A model generated the notes under the pieces. The model worked only from the letters and a program-made list of their open reading frames with translations. It was not told the origin of the DNA and did no database searches. From Tangfeifania sp. (GTDB lineage: Bacteria > Bacteroidota > Bacteroidia > Bacteroidales > Prolixibacteraceae): DNA of 7,179 bases. Positions within the stretch are counted from its first letter, which is position 1, and every line of letters begins with the position of its first letter. Location: the NCBI GenBank assembly GCA_018400515.1, contig JAGYMR010000139.1:1-7179 (forward strand). Reading direction: 5' to 3'. Positions 1 to 7,038 of this stretch are shown in pieces. Position numbers and translations under genes: made by a program.

Positions 1-43
1 ATACTTGATTGAAATTCAAACACGAAACTTAATTTTATTCTAA
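1..43 (+). CDS. Possible 3' end of an upstream gene (thr operon?)
   Basis: Only one plus-strand frame is open from the left edge. It reads about 13 codons (YLIEIQTRNLILF) and ends in TAA at 41-43. That stop shares its last A with the thrC start codon (TAATG), a typical translationally coupled junction. In many Bacteroidota thrC follows a homoserine kinase or phosphoglycerate-mutase-like gene and thrA, so this could be the tail of such a gene. The fragment is too short to assign, and an open frame of this length can occur by chance in AT-rich DNA. Confidence 0.3.
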   Translation, partial: YLIEIQTRNLILF

Positions 44-1359
44 TGAAGTATTACAGCACCAATAAAAATACACCCCCGGTTTCACTCAGGGAAGCCGTAA
101 TGAAAGGACTTGCTGCAGACAATGGCCTTTTTATGCCGGAGCGGATCGAACGGTTTCATCCCGTCTTTTTTGAATCGATCCAATCCCGCTCTTTTCAGGA
201 GATTGCCTTTGAGGTGGCTAAGAAATTTTTTTCCGGAGACGTGGAGGAGGGGGCCCTGAAAGCCATTGTTGAGGATACCCTTTCGTTTGACTGTCCGGTA
301 GTACCGGTGGATGAAAATATTTTTTCGCTCGAACTTTTTCACGGTCCGACGCTGGCTTTTAAGGATGTCGGTGCCCGGTTTATGGCTCGCCTTTTGAACC
401 ATTTCATAAGTGACCGGCAAAAACAGGTGAATGTATTGGTGGCTACTTCGGGCGATACGGGCAGTGCTGTGGCGAATGGTTTTCTGGGGGTGGAGGGCAT
501 TCATGTTTATGTGCTTTACCCGAAAGGGAAGGTAAGTCCTATTCAGGAATCACAGTTCACCACCCTGGATCAAAACATTACCGCCCTCGAGATTGACGGC
601 CGGTTTGACGATTGCCAGTACCTGGTGAAGCAGGCCTTTCTGGATCCGGAACTGAACAGGGCGTTGACCCTTACTTCGGCCAATTCCATCAATGTGGCAC
701 GCTTTCTTCCGCAGGCCTTTTATTACTTCAATGCTTATGCCCGGCTGAAAGAATCCGGTGCCCTGGAAGGGAAAGAGCTGGTTGTTTCGGTTCCCAGCGG
801 GAATTTTGGAAATCTGACCGCCGGCCTGTTCGGGCATGCCATGGGCTTGCCGGTCTGCCAATTTATTGCTGCCAATAACATCAACGATGTGGTTTACCAG
901 TACCTTCAGACCGGGGAGTATCACCCCCGGGACTCTGTGGAAACCATCGCGAATGCCATGGATGTGGGGGCTCCGAGCAATTTTGCGCGGATCCTGGATC
1001 TCTATGGGCACTCCCATAAAAAAATCTCCTCCCTGATCCGGGGATTCCGTTATACCGATGATCAAATCCGGGAAACGATCGGGAAGGTATACCGGGAAAC
1101 AGGCTATTTATGTGATCCGCACGGCGCCTGCGGATACCGTGCCCTTGCGGAAAGCATTGAACCCGGCCGGACCGGTGTATTTCTTGAAACAGCTCATCCG
1201 GCGAAATTCCTGGAGAACATGGCTGCCATTGTTGGAGAAAAGAGTGTTCCGCTGCCCGGAAAGCTGGCCGATTTTATGAAGGGGAAGCAGAAAAAGGTTT
1301 CGTTGGGGAACACGTTTCCCCGGTTTAAAAAATTTCTATTGGAAAGGCGAATACGCTGA
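43..1359 (+). CDS. thrC: Threonine synthase
   Basis: Cytosolic PLP enzyme that converts O-phospho-L-homoserine and water to L-threonine and phosphate, the last step of threonine synthesis. The 438-aa product is a normal length for the E. coli ThrC-like (long) class. The N-terminal segment (YYSTN...VSLREAVMKGLAADNGLFMPE, residues 3-33) is the characteristic Thr_synth_N domain. The PLP lysine is K107 in FHGPTLAFKDVG (99-110). Other family motifs are ATSGDTGSAVA (134-144), the phosphate-binding loop PSGNFGNL (251-258), DPHGACGY (358-365) and ETAHPAKF (382-389). The ATG at 43 starts the protein at the family's usual N-terminus. A possible upstream frame ends in an overlapping TAATG, which would make thrC a distal operon gene. 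A separate promoter upstream cannot be judged because only 42 bases are present. No truncation or missing active-site residue is seen. Confidence 0.97.
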   Translation: MKYYSTNKNTPPVSLREAVMKGLAADNGLFMPERIERFHPVFFESIQSRSFQEIAFEVAKKFFSGDVEEGALKAIVEDTLSFDCPVVPVDENIFSLELFHGPTLAFKDVGARFMARLLNHFISDRQKQVNVLVATSGDTGSAVANGFLGVEGIHVYVLYPKGKVSPIQESQFTTLDQNITALEIDGRFDDCQYLVKQAFLDPELNRALTLTSANSINVARFLPQAFYYFNAYARLKESGALEGKELVVSVPSGNFGNLTAGLFGHAMGLPVCQFIAANNINDVVYQYLQTGEYHPRDSVETIANAMDVGAPSNFARILDLYGHSHKKISSLIRGFRYTDDQIRETIGKVYRETGYLCDPHGACGYRALAESIEPGRTGVFLETAHPAKFLENMAAIVGEKSVPLPGKLADFMKGKQKKVSLGNTFPRFKKFLLERRIR

Positions 1360-1609
1360 TTTTATTTATTACCTCCCAAAATACCCGCGTTTTTGTTAAC
1401 CCGGTAACCGTTTCTCCGTATATATGAAACGAGCATAAAAAACATCTGCAAACAAGCGGAGAATTAAAATATTTGCGAGTTTCATGCGGTCCCTTTGAAA
1501 TTTACAATTTTAATAGTAGGAAATAAAACAGACGGAAGTTTTGTAATTATAGAAACGATACCTATTTTTAACAGCTGTTTTTTTAGTATTTGAAATAAGG
1601 CACACATAA
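1360..1609 (+). other. Intergenic region and presumed rpoD leader
   Basis: This 250-bp AT-rich stretch lies between thrC and rpoD. No open frame here looks like a gene, and there is no convincing intrinsic terminator after thrC. No perfect TAnnTTTG box is present. The best promoter-like arrangement is TTTG (1392-1395), 23 bp, then TATATATG (1419-1426, one mismatch), which would give a leader of roughly 180 nt. AATATTTG (1468-1475) and TAGTATTTG (1584-1592) are poorer alternatives without a good upstream TTG. Two 7-bp inverted repeats occur: 1412-1418 with 1457-1463, and 1424-1430 with 1479-1485. They interleave, but such matches are expected by chance in a region of this size. Confidence 0.4.
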
Positions 1610-2476
1610 ATGAGACAACTTAAAATTACCAAGCAAGTGACGAATCGCGATACTTTGTCGCTGGATAAATACTTGCATGAAATTGGGAAGGTAGAGTTGT
1701 TGAGCGCCGAAAAGGAGGTGGAACTTGCCAAACGCATCCGTAAAGGAGATGAAGAAGCCCTCAAAACCCTTATCAATGCCAATCTTCGTTTTGTCGTATC
1801 GGTTTCAAAACAGTATCAGAATCAGGGGCTCAGCCTGCCGGATCTGATCAATGAAGGCAATCTGGGGCTGATCAAAGCGGCACAGCGCTTTGACGAAACC
1901 CGCGGCTTTAAGTTTATTTCCTATGCGGTTTGGTGGATCCGGCAATCCATCCTTCAGGCCCTGGCGGAACAGGCCCGCATTGTCCGGCTTCCATTAAATA
2001 AAATCGGGTCCATCAATAAAATCAACAAAGCCTTTAATCAGCTGGAGCAGCAATATCAACGCGAACCAACCGTTGATGAAGTGGCTGATCTGATGGAGTC
2101 GAGGCCCGAGATCATCGAGGATGCCATGAATTTTTCCAATATTCATGTTTCCATGGATGCTCCCCTGAAAGACGAAGAGGCCAATGACATGTATGATGTC
2201 ATGCTGAATGAAGATTCACCCAGTCCCGATTCCGAGTTGATCAGCAGTTCCCTGCGCCAGGAGATTGAGCGTTCGCTTGCCACCCTGGGCGACAGGGAAG
2301 CCGAGATCCTTCGTTGCTACTTCGGTTTGAAAGGGTATCAACCCCATACGCTGGAAGAAATAGGGGATGAATTCGGCCTGACCCGGGAGCGGGTCCGTCA
2401 GATCAAGGAAAAAGCCATTAAAAAGTTAAAAAACCAGTACCGGAACCGCTTGCTAAAAGCCTACCTCGGTCAATAA
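1610..2476 (+). CDS. rpoD: Primary (housekeeping) sigma-70 factor, Bacteroidota type
   Basis: Sigma subunit that directs RNA polymerase to housekeeping promoters; in this phylum these carry a TAnnTTTG -7 box. The 288-aa protein has region 1.2 ([20 protein letters not shown], 17-36) and region 2 (about 50-123). Region 2 includes the core-binding [15 protein letters not shown] (76-90) and the 2.3/2.4 segment [20 protein letters not shown] (94-113). Region 3 spans about 125-205. Region 4 follows, with the helix-turn-helix [20 protein letters not shown] (248-267). Region 1.1 is missing, as is usual for Bacteroidota RpoD proteins, which are close to this length. The ATG at 1610 places MRQLKI at the conserved N-terminus. 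Upstream is an A-rich tract without a Shine-Dalgarno sequence. rpe follows after 18 bp and is probably co-transcribed. It is unlikely to be an alternative sigma factor, because all primary-sigma regions are intact. Confidence 0.96.
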   Translation: MRQLKITKQVTNRDTLSLDKYLHEIGKVELLSAEKEVELAKRIRKGDEEALKTLINANLRFVVSVSKQYQNQGLSLPDLINEGNLGLIKAAQRFDETRGFKFISYAVWWIRQSILQALAEQARIVRLPLNKIGSINKINKAFNQLEQQYQREPTVDEVADLMESRPEIIEDAMNFSNIHVSMDAPLKDEEANDMYDVMLNEDSPSPDSELISSSLRQEIERSLATLGDREAEILRCYFGLKGYQPHTLEEIGDEFGLTRERVRQIKEKAIKKLKNQYRNRLLKAYLGQ

Positions 2477-2494
2477 AAACCAGTCATCAGATAC

Positions 2495-3145
2495 ATGAAA
2501 CCATTGATAGCACCTTCCATTCTTGCAGCCAATTTTAATTCTTTAGGGGAAGACATCCGGGTGATCAATCACAGTGAGGCCGATTTTGTCCACTGCGATG
2601 TCATGGACGGGGTTTTTGTTCCCAATATCTCCTTCGGCATTCCTGTGGTCAGTCATGTTAAGAAGATCGCGGAGAAGCCGCTGGATGTTCATCTCATGAT
2701 TGTGGAACCCGATAAGTTCATCGATGATTTTTCCCGTGCAGGGGCCGATTATCTGACCGTCCATTATGAAACCTGTCCCCACCTGCACCGGACCGTCAAT
2801 CATATTAAGGAGAACGGTGTGAAAGCCAGTGTCTGTCTCAATCCCCATACCCCGGTGGCAGTGCTTGAAGATATCATTGCAGAACTCGATATGGTGTTGC
2901 TCATGTCGGTTAATCCGGGCTTTGGGGGGCAGAAGTTTATTCCCAATACTTACAAAAAGGTGACCCGGCTCAGATGTATGATTGACAAAACCGGATCTGA
3001 CTGCCTGATTGAAGTGGATGGCGGAGTGAATTTTGACACCGGGAAGCGATTGATCGAAGCAGGCACAGATGTGCTGGTGGCGGGCAGTTTTGTTTTTAAT
3101 GCAGATGATCCTGCCGGGACCATTCATCAGTTAAAAAACCTTTAA
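2495..3145 (+). CDS. rpe: Ribulose-phosphate 3-epimerase
   Basis: Cytosolic TIM-barrel enzyme interconverting D-ribulose 5-phosphate and D-xylulose 5-phosphate in the non-oxidative pentose phosphate pathway. The 216 aa cover the whole barrel. Visible family motifs are IAPSILAANF (5-14), VHCDVMDGVFVPNISFG (32-48) with metal ligands H33 and D35, DVHLMI (64-69) with H66, MSVNPGFGGQKF (137-148), the catalytic/metal aspartate D175 in EVDGGV, and the phosphate-binding AGS (196-198). The ATG at 2495 is 18 bp after the rpoD stop, so an rpoD-rpe transcript is likely. The gene converges on the feo operon: its TAA (3143-3145) overlaps the stop codon of the opposing small gene within TTAA, leaving no room for a dedicated terminator between them. 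Confidence 0.97.
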   Translation: MKPLIAPSILAANFNSLGEDIRVINHSEADFVHCDVMDGVFVPNISFGIPVVSHVKKIAEKPLDVHLMIVEPDKFIDDFSRAGADYLTVHYETCPHLHRTVNHIKENGVKASVCLNPHTPVAVLEDIIAELDMVLLMSVNPGFGGQKFIPNTYKKVTRLRCMIDKTGSDCLIEVDGGVNFDTGKRLIEAGTDVLVAGSFVFNADDPAGTIHQLKNL

Positions 3146-3369
3146 TTTATCCGGCACTCTTCCGGAGGTTCTGTCCGGGGGGAGGATGCCCTAATGAAGG
3201 GGCATTCTGCAGAACAGCCTGCACAGGGCGCAGGCCGGGACTGCATGGGCTGTTTCTGGTCGTCCCTGTTTTTTTTCCGTGGGTTCCGGAAAAGGGTATT
3301 GCTTATTTTCCAGACAGCCGTTCCGGCTGCTGCTGCAATGATGAAATATGTCAGGATCTCCTGTACCAT
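3142..3369 (-). CDS. FeoB-associated Cys-rich membrane protein
   Basis: This is a 75-aa protein with one N-terminal transmembrane segment (about residues 4-20, EILTYFIIAAAAGTAVW). A basic juxtamembrane stretch follows (RNPRKKNRDDQK, 28-39), then a cysteine cluster CAGCSAEC (C49, C52, C56). This architecture matches the small FeoB-associated Cys-rich membrane protein family, which is typically encoded next to feoB. Its biochemical role is not established; a part in handling ferrous iron at the membrane is often assumed. It starts 2 bp after the feoB stop (TAA, 3374-3372), so it should be co-transcribed and translationally coupled. Compared with compact family members it has an extra C-terminal tail with a fourth cysteine (C72). 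The tail ends in a TAA that overlaps the rpe stop codon. The family call rests on architecture and context, not a search. Confidence 0.82.
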   Translation of the reverse strand: MVQEILTYFIIAAAAGTAVWKISNTLFRNPRKKNRDDQKQPMQSRPAPCAGCSAECPFIRASSPRTEPPEECRIN

Positions 3370-3371
3370 TG

Positions 3372-5837
3372 TTATACAAAAAGGGCGGTGATGTTATAAA
3401 CAATAAAAGCACTTACCCAGGCGAGGGATGTGGTGTAGAAAACCACAAATGCCGCCCATTTCCACGAACCGGACTCATTTTTGATGGTCGCCACCACCGC
3501 TACGCACGGGAAGTAGATAAGTATGAAGATCAGAAAGGCTAGCACTGTTGGAATGGTAAACACTTTTTGGCCTTCCCGCGGCCCCGTTGAATGCGTCTCG
3601 TTTTGCAGTTTTGTCCGGAGGTTTACCGTTGTTTCGGAAGGATTGGTCTGGTAAAGTACTCCCATGGTGCTGACAATGATCTCTTTTGCCGGCAGCCCGG
3701 CTACCAGGCTGATGCTCATTTTCCAGTCAAAACCCAGCGGGCGCAGGGCGGGTTCAACAAAGAGACCGATTCTCCCAAGATAGGAGTTATAGAGGCGCTC
3801 CGCTTCCAGTTGCTGTTCCAGCCGGGCGATCTCCTGCTGCCTGCTCTGTTTATCGATTTGTTGGTCTTGTTTTATGACCTCCATTTTTTGGGTGTATTGC
3901 TCCGTTTTCGCTGTTTCGCGGGGAAAATACCCAAGCGCCCAGATAATGATGACCCCGATCAGAATGATGGATCCGATCTTTTTGACATAGTGCTGGGTTT
4001 TGTCCCACATGTGATACAGGATGTTCCGCAAAGTGGGTAAACGGTAGGCGGGGAGTTCCATTACAAACGGGGTCGCTTTGTTTTTAAAAAGGGTTTTGTT
4101 CAGGAGCTGCGCTGTAAGGAAAGCGATCAGGATCCCCATGGCGTAAATTCCGATCAGGATAAGTGCCTGAAACTTATGAAAAAACGCTGAAATGATCAGG
4201 ATATAAACCGGCAGGCGGGCGCTGCACGACATGAATGGGATGATGAGCATGGTTAGCAACCGGTCGCCGGGATTCCGCATGGAACGGGTGGCAAGAATGG
4301 CAGGGACATTGCATCCAAAACCCATGACGAGGGGTATGAACGACCGCCCGTGCAACCCGAACCGGTGCATGATATTGTCCATCAAAAAAGCCGCCCGGGC
4401 CATGTAGCCCGACTCTTCAAGCAGGGAAATGAAAAAGAAAAGGATGAGAATGTTGGGAAGGAATATCAGTACACTTCCGGCCCCATTGATCACCCCGTTT
4501 ACAATCAGGTCTTTTAACATGCCGTCAGGCATTCCGCCTGCTACCAGGTCACCAAGCGCCACCACCCCCGCGTCGATCCACTGCATGGGGTAGGCTCCCA
4601 GGTTAAAGGTGGCAAAAAACATGAGGAAAAGGATGGCAATGAATATTGGAATGCCCAGAAAGCGATTGGTGATGACACTGTCGATCTTTTCCGAGTTGGT
4701 TTTTTTCTTGCGAAACGGATTCAGAAAGGTTTCCCGCAAAGCCCCTGCAATAAACCCGTATTTGGCGTCCGCCACCACGGTTTCACTATTTTCATGCCGG
4801 AGGGTTTCAATTTTTTTGATCTCTTTTTCCGTCGTGTTTTTGATCTCATCATAATTGGGATAGCGGGTCAGCAATTCATTGATGTGGGGGTCTTTCTCCA
4901 GAAGTTTCAGCGCCAGAAAGCGGGACGAAATTTTATCCGTGATGGGTTTGTCCTCTTTGATCTTTTCCCGGACCTTTTGAATGGATCCCTCCAGGTCGCT
5001 GCCGTAATTGATGTGAATGTGGCGTGTTGTCGGGTCTTTTCCCTCAAAGACGTCAATGGCGGTATCGAACAATTTCTCCAGGCCTTTTCCTTTGGTACTG
5101 ACTGTTGGAATAAAGGGGATGCCCAGCAGGGAAGCCAGTTCTTCCGAATCAAAATGCACCTTTTTGCGCTCCATCTCATCGAACATGTTCAGGGCGGCAA
5201 CAATCCGCAGATCCATATCGATGAGCTGGGTGGTAAGGAAAAGATTCCTTTCCAGGTTGGTGGCATCCAGTACATTGATGACAATGTCGGGCGTTTTTTC
5301 ATAAATAAATTCCCGGACGAATATCTCTTCGTTCGAGTAAGCCGTCAGGCTGTAGGTTCCGGGCAGGTCAAAAAAATTAAAGGTGTATCCTTTATATTTG
5401 AATGAAATTTTTTTAATGCCCACCGTTACGCCGGTATAGTTGCCCACTTTTTCCCGGGCACCGGAAATGGAATTGAAGAGGGTGGTTTTTCCGCAGTTGG
5501 GATTTCCCACCAGCGCAATGTTGATGGTACGGGTTCTTTCTGACTGATTCACCAGTTTGATTTTCCGGTCAATGACCCCTTCGTAACTGCCATTGAGTTT
5601 GGTGTCGAACTCACTGACCGGAACAACCTCAATCAGGTCGGCTTCCGATTTCCGAAGGGAAACATTGTAATCAAGGATTTTAAATTCAAATGGTCCGCTG
5701 AAAGGGGCATTTTTTATCACCTGCACCTCCTTGCCCTTCACAAACCCCATTTCAGTAATCCTTTTCCGGAATGAACCGTGTCCGAGGATTTTGGTTATTA
5801 TGACGGTCTCCTTGTATTTAACCTCACTCAACTTCAC
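3372..5837 (-). CDS. feoB: Ferrous iron transporter, FeoA-FeoB fusion
   Basis: Inner-membrane Fe(II) transporter with a GTPase domain, 821 aa. Residues 1-75 are an SH3-like FeoA domain (MKLSEVKYKE...ITEMGFVKG...). The FeoB G domain follows: G1 GNPNCGKTT (111-119), G2 around T138 in YTGVTV, G3 DLPGTYSL (157-164), G4 NMFD (217-220) and G5 VSTKGKG (246-252). A helical cytosolic domain leads to DAKYGFI (357-363). The membrane part starts near 393 and has the Gate motifs GAGSVLIFLPNI (452-463), GFGCNVPAI (506-514), CSARLPVY (538-545) and FPCVAVVAT (776-784). A hydrophilic Q/E/K-rich helix, likely coiled coil, spans about 641-683 between transmembrane segments. The start is GTG (5837-5835); an in-frame stop lies shortly upstream and no ATG begins the FeoA domain. 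FeoA is a separate subunit in E. coli, while fusion is common in Bacteroidota. The Cys-rich partner gene follows after 2 bp. Confidence 0.97.
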   Translation of the reverse strand: MKLSEVKYKETVIITKILGHGSFRKRITEMGFVKGKEVQVIKNAPFSGPFEFKILDYNVSLRKSEADLIEVVPVSEFDTKLNGSYEGVIDRKIKLVNQSERTRTINIALVGNPNCGKTTLFNSISGAREKVGNYTGVTVGIKKISFKYKGYTFNFFDLPGTYSLTAYSNEEIFVREFIYEKTPDIVINVLDATNLERNLFLTTQLIDMDLRIVAALNMFDEMERKKVHFDSEELASLLGIPFIPTVSTKGKGLEKLFDTAIDVFEGKDPTTRHIHINYGSDLEGSIQKVREKIKEDKPITDKISSRFLALKLLEKDPHINELLTRYPNYDEIKNTTEKEIKKIETLRHENSETVVADAKYGFIAGALRETFLNPFRKKKTNSEKIDSVITNRFLGIPIFIAILFLMFFATFNLGAYPMQWIDAGVVALGDLVAGGMPDGMLKDLIVNGVINGAGSVLIFLPNILILFFFISLLEESGYMARAAFLMDNIMHRFGLHGRSFIPLVMGFGCNVPAILATRSMRNPGDRLLTMLIIPFMSCSARLPVYILIISAFFHKFQALILIGIYAMGILIAFLTAQLLNKTLFKNKATPFVMELPAYRLPTLRNILYHMWDKTQHYVKKIGSIILIGVIIIWALGYFPRETAKTEQYTQKMEVIKQDQQIDKQSRQQEIARLEQQLEAERLYNSYLGRIGLFVEPALRPLGFDWKMSISLVAGLPAKEIIVSTMGVLYQTNPSETTVNLRTKLQNETHSTGPREGQKVFTIPTVLAFLIFILIYFPCVAVVATIKNESGSWKWAAFVVFYTTSLAWVSAFIVYNITALFV

Positions 5838-5873
5838 AGAAGATCCAACTTTTTTGGAATTAATTTAAATAAA

Positions 5874-5908
5874 AATAAGGTTACAAATATATTGAAAATA
5901 CCTTTATT
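5874..5908. repeat. Imperfect inverted repeat around the feo -7 box (possible operator)
   Basis: AATAAGGT (5874-5881) and ACCTTTATT (5900-5908) are inverted copies with one inserted base, separated by 18 bp that contain the candidate feoAB -7 box. A metal-responsive repressor binding here would block the promoter. The sequence does not match the classical Fur or DtxR boxes that I know. The whole gap is AT-rich, so this may be coincidence. Confidence 0.25.
5884..5891 (-). promoter_or_regulatory. Candidate -7 box of the feoAB promoter
   Basis: Read on the minus strand the sequence is TATATTTG, a perfect match to the Bacteroidota TAnnTTTG box. It lies 46 bp before the GTG start, implying a leader of about 40 nt. 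No clear -33 TTTG is visible; the nearest is a CTG with a 22-bp spacer. The call therefore rests on the -7 box and its position in the divergent gap. Confidence 0.5.
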
Positions 5909-5947
5909 TAAAACAGTTTTAATTTTTCTTTAATCACAACAAGTGCT

Positions 5948-5955
5948 TATTTTTG
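5948..5955 (+). promoter_or_regulatory. Candidate -7 box for the HEAT-like/DUF77 operon
   Basis: TATTTTTG matches TAnnTTTG exactly and ends 17 bp before the ATG at 5973, implying a very short leader of about 10 nt. The -33 position is a T-rich tract without TTTG. It sits in the 135-bp divergent gap, about 56 bp from the oppositely oriented feoAB -7 box, so the two promoters are close enough to influence each other. Confidence 0.45.
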
Positions 5956-5972
5956 CCGTATAAAACAAATTG

Positions 5973-6737
5973 ATGGAAGAAGAGAAATATTACGGGGATA
6001 TTAAAAAAGCGCTGGAAGAGCTTTCGGGGAATTTCAATATTCTGGAGGAGCAGATTGCCATTGAGGATCAGATGGAATATTTTGAATTCTCGAAGAAAAT
6101 CCGGGAGCGGGATATCGGGGAGGAGTGTTTCAGGGAACGGGAGGAACTGTTTTCGTCTGAGACAGGAATTGAAAGAAAAAAAGAGATTCTATCGGCCCTT
6201 GCTGGTGTGGATGAAGTGAAGGCTTACCGGACCATTGAGAAGTACCTGAAGAATCCGGATGCCGGCTTAAGGAATTGGTCGGTGCTGGCCATGCAGGAGA
6301 GCCGGATGGTGCTGCAAAGTTCCCTGCTTGATGAAAAGCAGGTGTTTATTTCCACCGGTTTGGGCGGCAAAGGGGAAAAACTCCGTTACTATGTGGTCTT
6401 CATCAACCGGGACCGGAACAGGCTGTTAACAGCCACGCAGCAAAAGCTGGTGAAGACCGAACTTCTTTTCGCGCTAAAAGATGCGGGAGGCGCCTTTGAA
6501 TCGATCGATTTTTTCGAGGGGTTCTCCACTTCCCTTTTACTTTTGCCGCTCAAAACCAACATCCGGGAGGTTTTTAATTCGGTGATCGAAGAGTGCAATC
6601 AGTATGGGGATTTTTTGGCTGAAGACATGATCATTACCAATGTAAAGGTGTTGTCGCGGGGCGAAATTTTACGAATGTTAAAAGAACGTAAAGATTTGGA
6701 AACGGATGAAGGCGATGAAGGACTGGAAGAGGAATAA
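5973..6737 (+). CDS. Uncharacterised HEAT-like/alpha-beta cytosolic protein
   Basis: This is a 254-aa protein with no signal peptide or membrane segment. I do not recognise a named family. The N-terminal part (1-65) is charged and helical. Residues about 66-120 (RKKEILSALAGVDEVKAYRT...NPDAGLRNWSVLAMQESRM) look like one or two HEAT-type helical pairs. After a Gly-rich turn (GLGGKGEK, 129-136), residues 137-230 alternate predicted strands and helices (LRYYVVFINR, QQKLVKTELLFALKDAG, AFESIDFFEGF, STSLLLLPLK, NIREVFNSVIEEC, ITNVKVLS). This beta-alpha-beta-beta-alpha-beta order could be a ferredoxin-like fold. The tail is acidic (EGDEGLEEE). ATG at 5973 is chosen over the TTG directly before it. 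The last 32 bp overlap the next gene, so coupled translation and a shared function are likely. The gene diverges from feoAB. The function is unknown. Confidence 0.88.
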   Translation: MEEEKYYGDIKKALEELSGNFNILEEQIAIEDQMEYFEFSKKIRERDIGEECFREREELFSSETGIERKKEILSALAGVDEVKAYRTIEKYLKNPDAGLRNWSVLAMQESRMVLQSSLLDEKQVFISTGLGGKGEKLRYYVVFINRDRNRLLTATQQKLVKTELLFALKDAGGAFESIDFFEGFSTSLLLLPLKTNIREVFNSVIEECNQYGDFLAEDMIITNVKVLSRGEILRMLKERKDLETDEGDEGLEEE

Positions 6738-7020
6738 AATTAATGTGGCCATTCAGGTTTTGCCTGAGGCAGAAGGAAAGGTCCAATACGGGCTGGTGGA
6801 TGAAGCGATTAAAGCCATTGAGGAGACGGGATTCAGGTACAGGGTGTGCCCGTTTGAGACGGTAGTGGAGTGCCGGTACGACCAACTTTCCGGGCTGATC
6901 GAAAAAATTCATGAAGCCTGCTGGGAAGCGGGAACCGAGCGAATGCTGACCAATCTGAAAATTCAGGTCGATTTTCAGGGACCTGTCACCATTGAGGATA
7001 AAATGGAAAAATACAGTTAA
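6706..7020 (+). CDS. MTH1187/YkoF-like (DUF77) thiamine-binding-family protein
   Basis: Small cytosolic protein (104 aa) of the ferredoxin-like MTH1187/YkoF family. The family pattern is visible: a first strand INVAIQVLP (12-20), the helix DEAIKAIEETGFRY (32-45), CPFETVVECRYDQL (48-61), a second helix LIEKIHEACWEAGTER (64-79) and a final strand TNLKIQVDF (82-90). Relatives such as YkoF bind thiamine or its pyrimidine precursor, but many members have no proven ligand and no thiamine gene lies nearby. ATG at 6706 overlaps the previous gene by 32 bp; a second in-frame ATG at 6715 would still overlap by 23 bp and would remove only MKA. Both starts imply translational coupling. The TAA (7018-7020) is followed immediately by the 80-bp palindrome. 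Confidence 0.85.
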   Translation: MKAMKDWKRNKINVAIQVLPEAEGKVQYGLVDEAIKAIEETGFRYRVCPFETVVECRYDQLSGLIEKIHEACWEAGTERMLTNLKIQVDFQGPVTIEDKMEKYS

Positions 7021-7038
7021 CCCTGTGAAGGTTACGGC
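7017..7038 (+). repeat. Degenerate direct repeat, copy 1
   Basis: TTAACC-CTGT-GAAGGTT-A-CGGC is a 22-bp sequence that recurs at 7111-7133 with one insertion and a few substitutions. It begins inside the DUF77 stop codon, and most of it forms the left arm of the long palindrome. Confidence 0.65.

Noticed and set aside
550..1065. 171-codon open frame on the minus strand inside thrC
   Set aside because: Antisense shadow of a fully motif-supported threonine synthase; its translation has no recognisable domain pattern.
1384..1432. Intrinsic terminator after thrC
   Set aside because: The only short palindromes here (GTTA-TAAC, CGGTAACCG) have about 4-bp stems and no following T-run.
1412..1485. 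Interleaved 7-bp inverted repeats in the rpoD leader resembling a pseudoknot (1412-1418/1457-1463 and 1424-1430/1479-1485)
   Set aside because: One or two 7-bp inverted matches are expected by chance in 250 bp, and no further pairing supports the fold.
2543..3127. 194-codon open frame on the minus strand inside rpe
   Set aside because: Shadow of rpe; rich in His/Ile/Asn as expected from reverse reading of a conserved barrel, with no recognisable motifs of its own.
3194..3391. Plus-strand small open frame downstream of rpe
   Set aside because: Opposite the FeoB-associated gene, which has a transmembrane segment, Cys motif and perfect operon spacing; the plus-strand reading has none of these.
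4794..5405. 203-codon open frame on the plus strand inside feoB
   Set aside because: Lies opposite the well-conserved FeoB GTPase domain and has no recognisable protein features.
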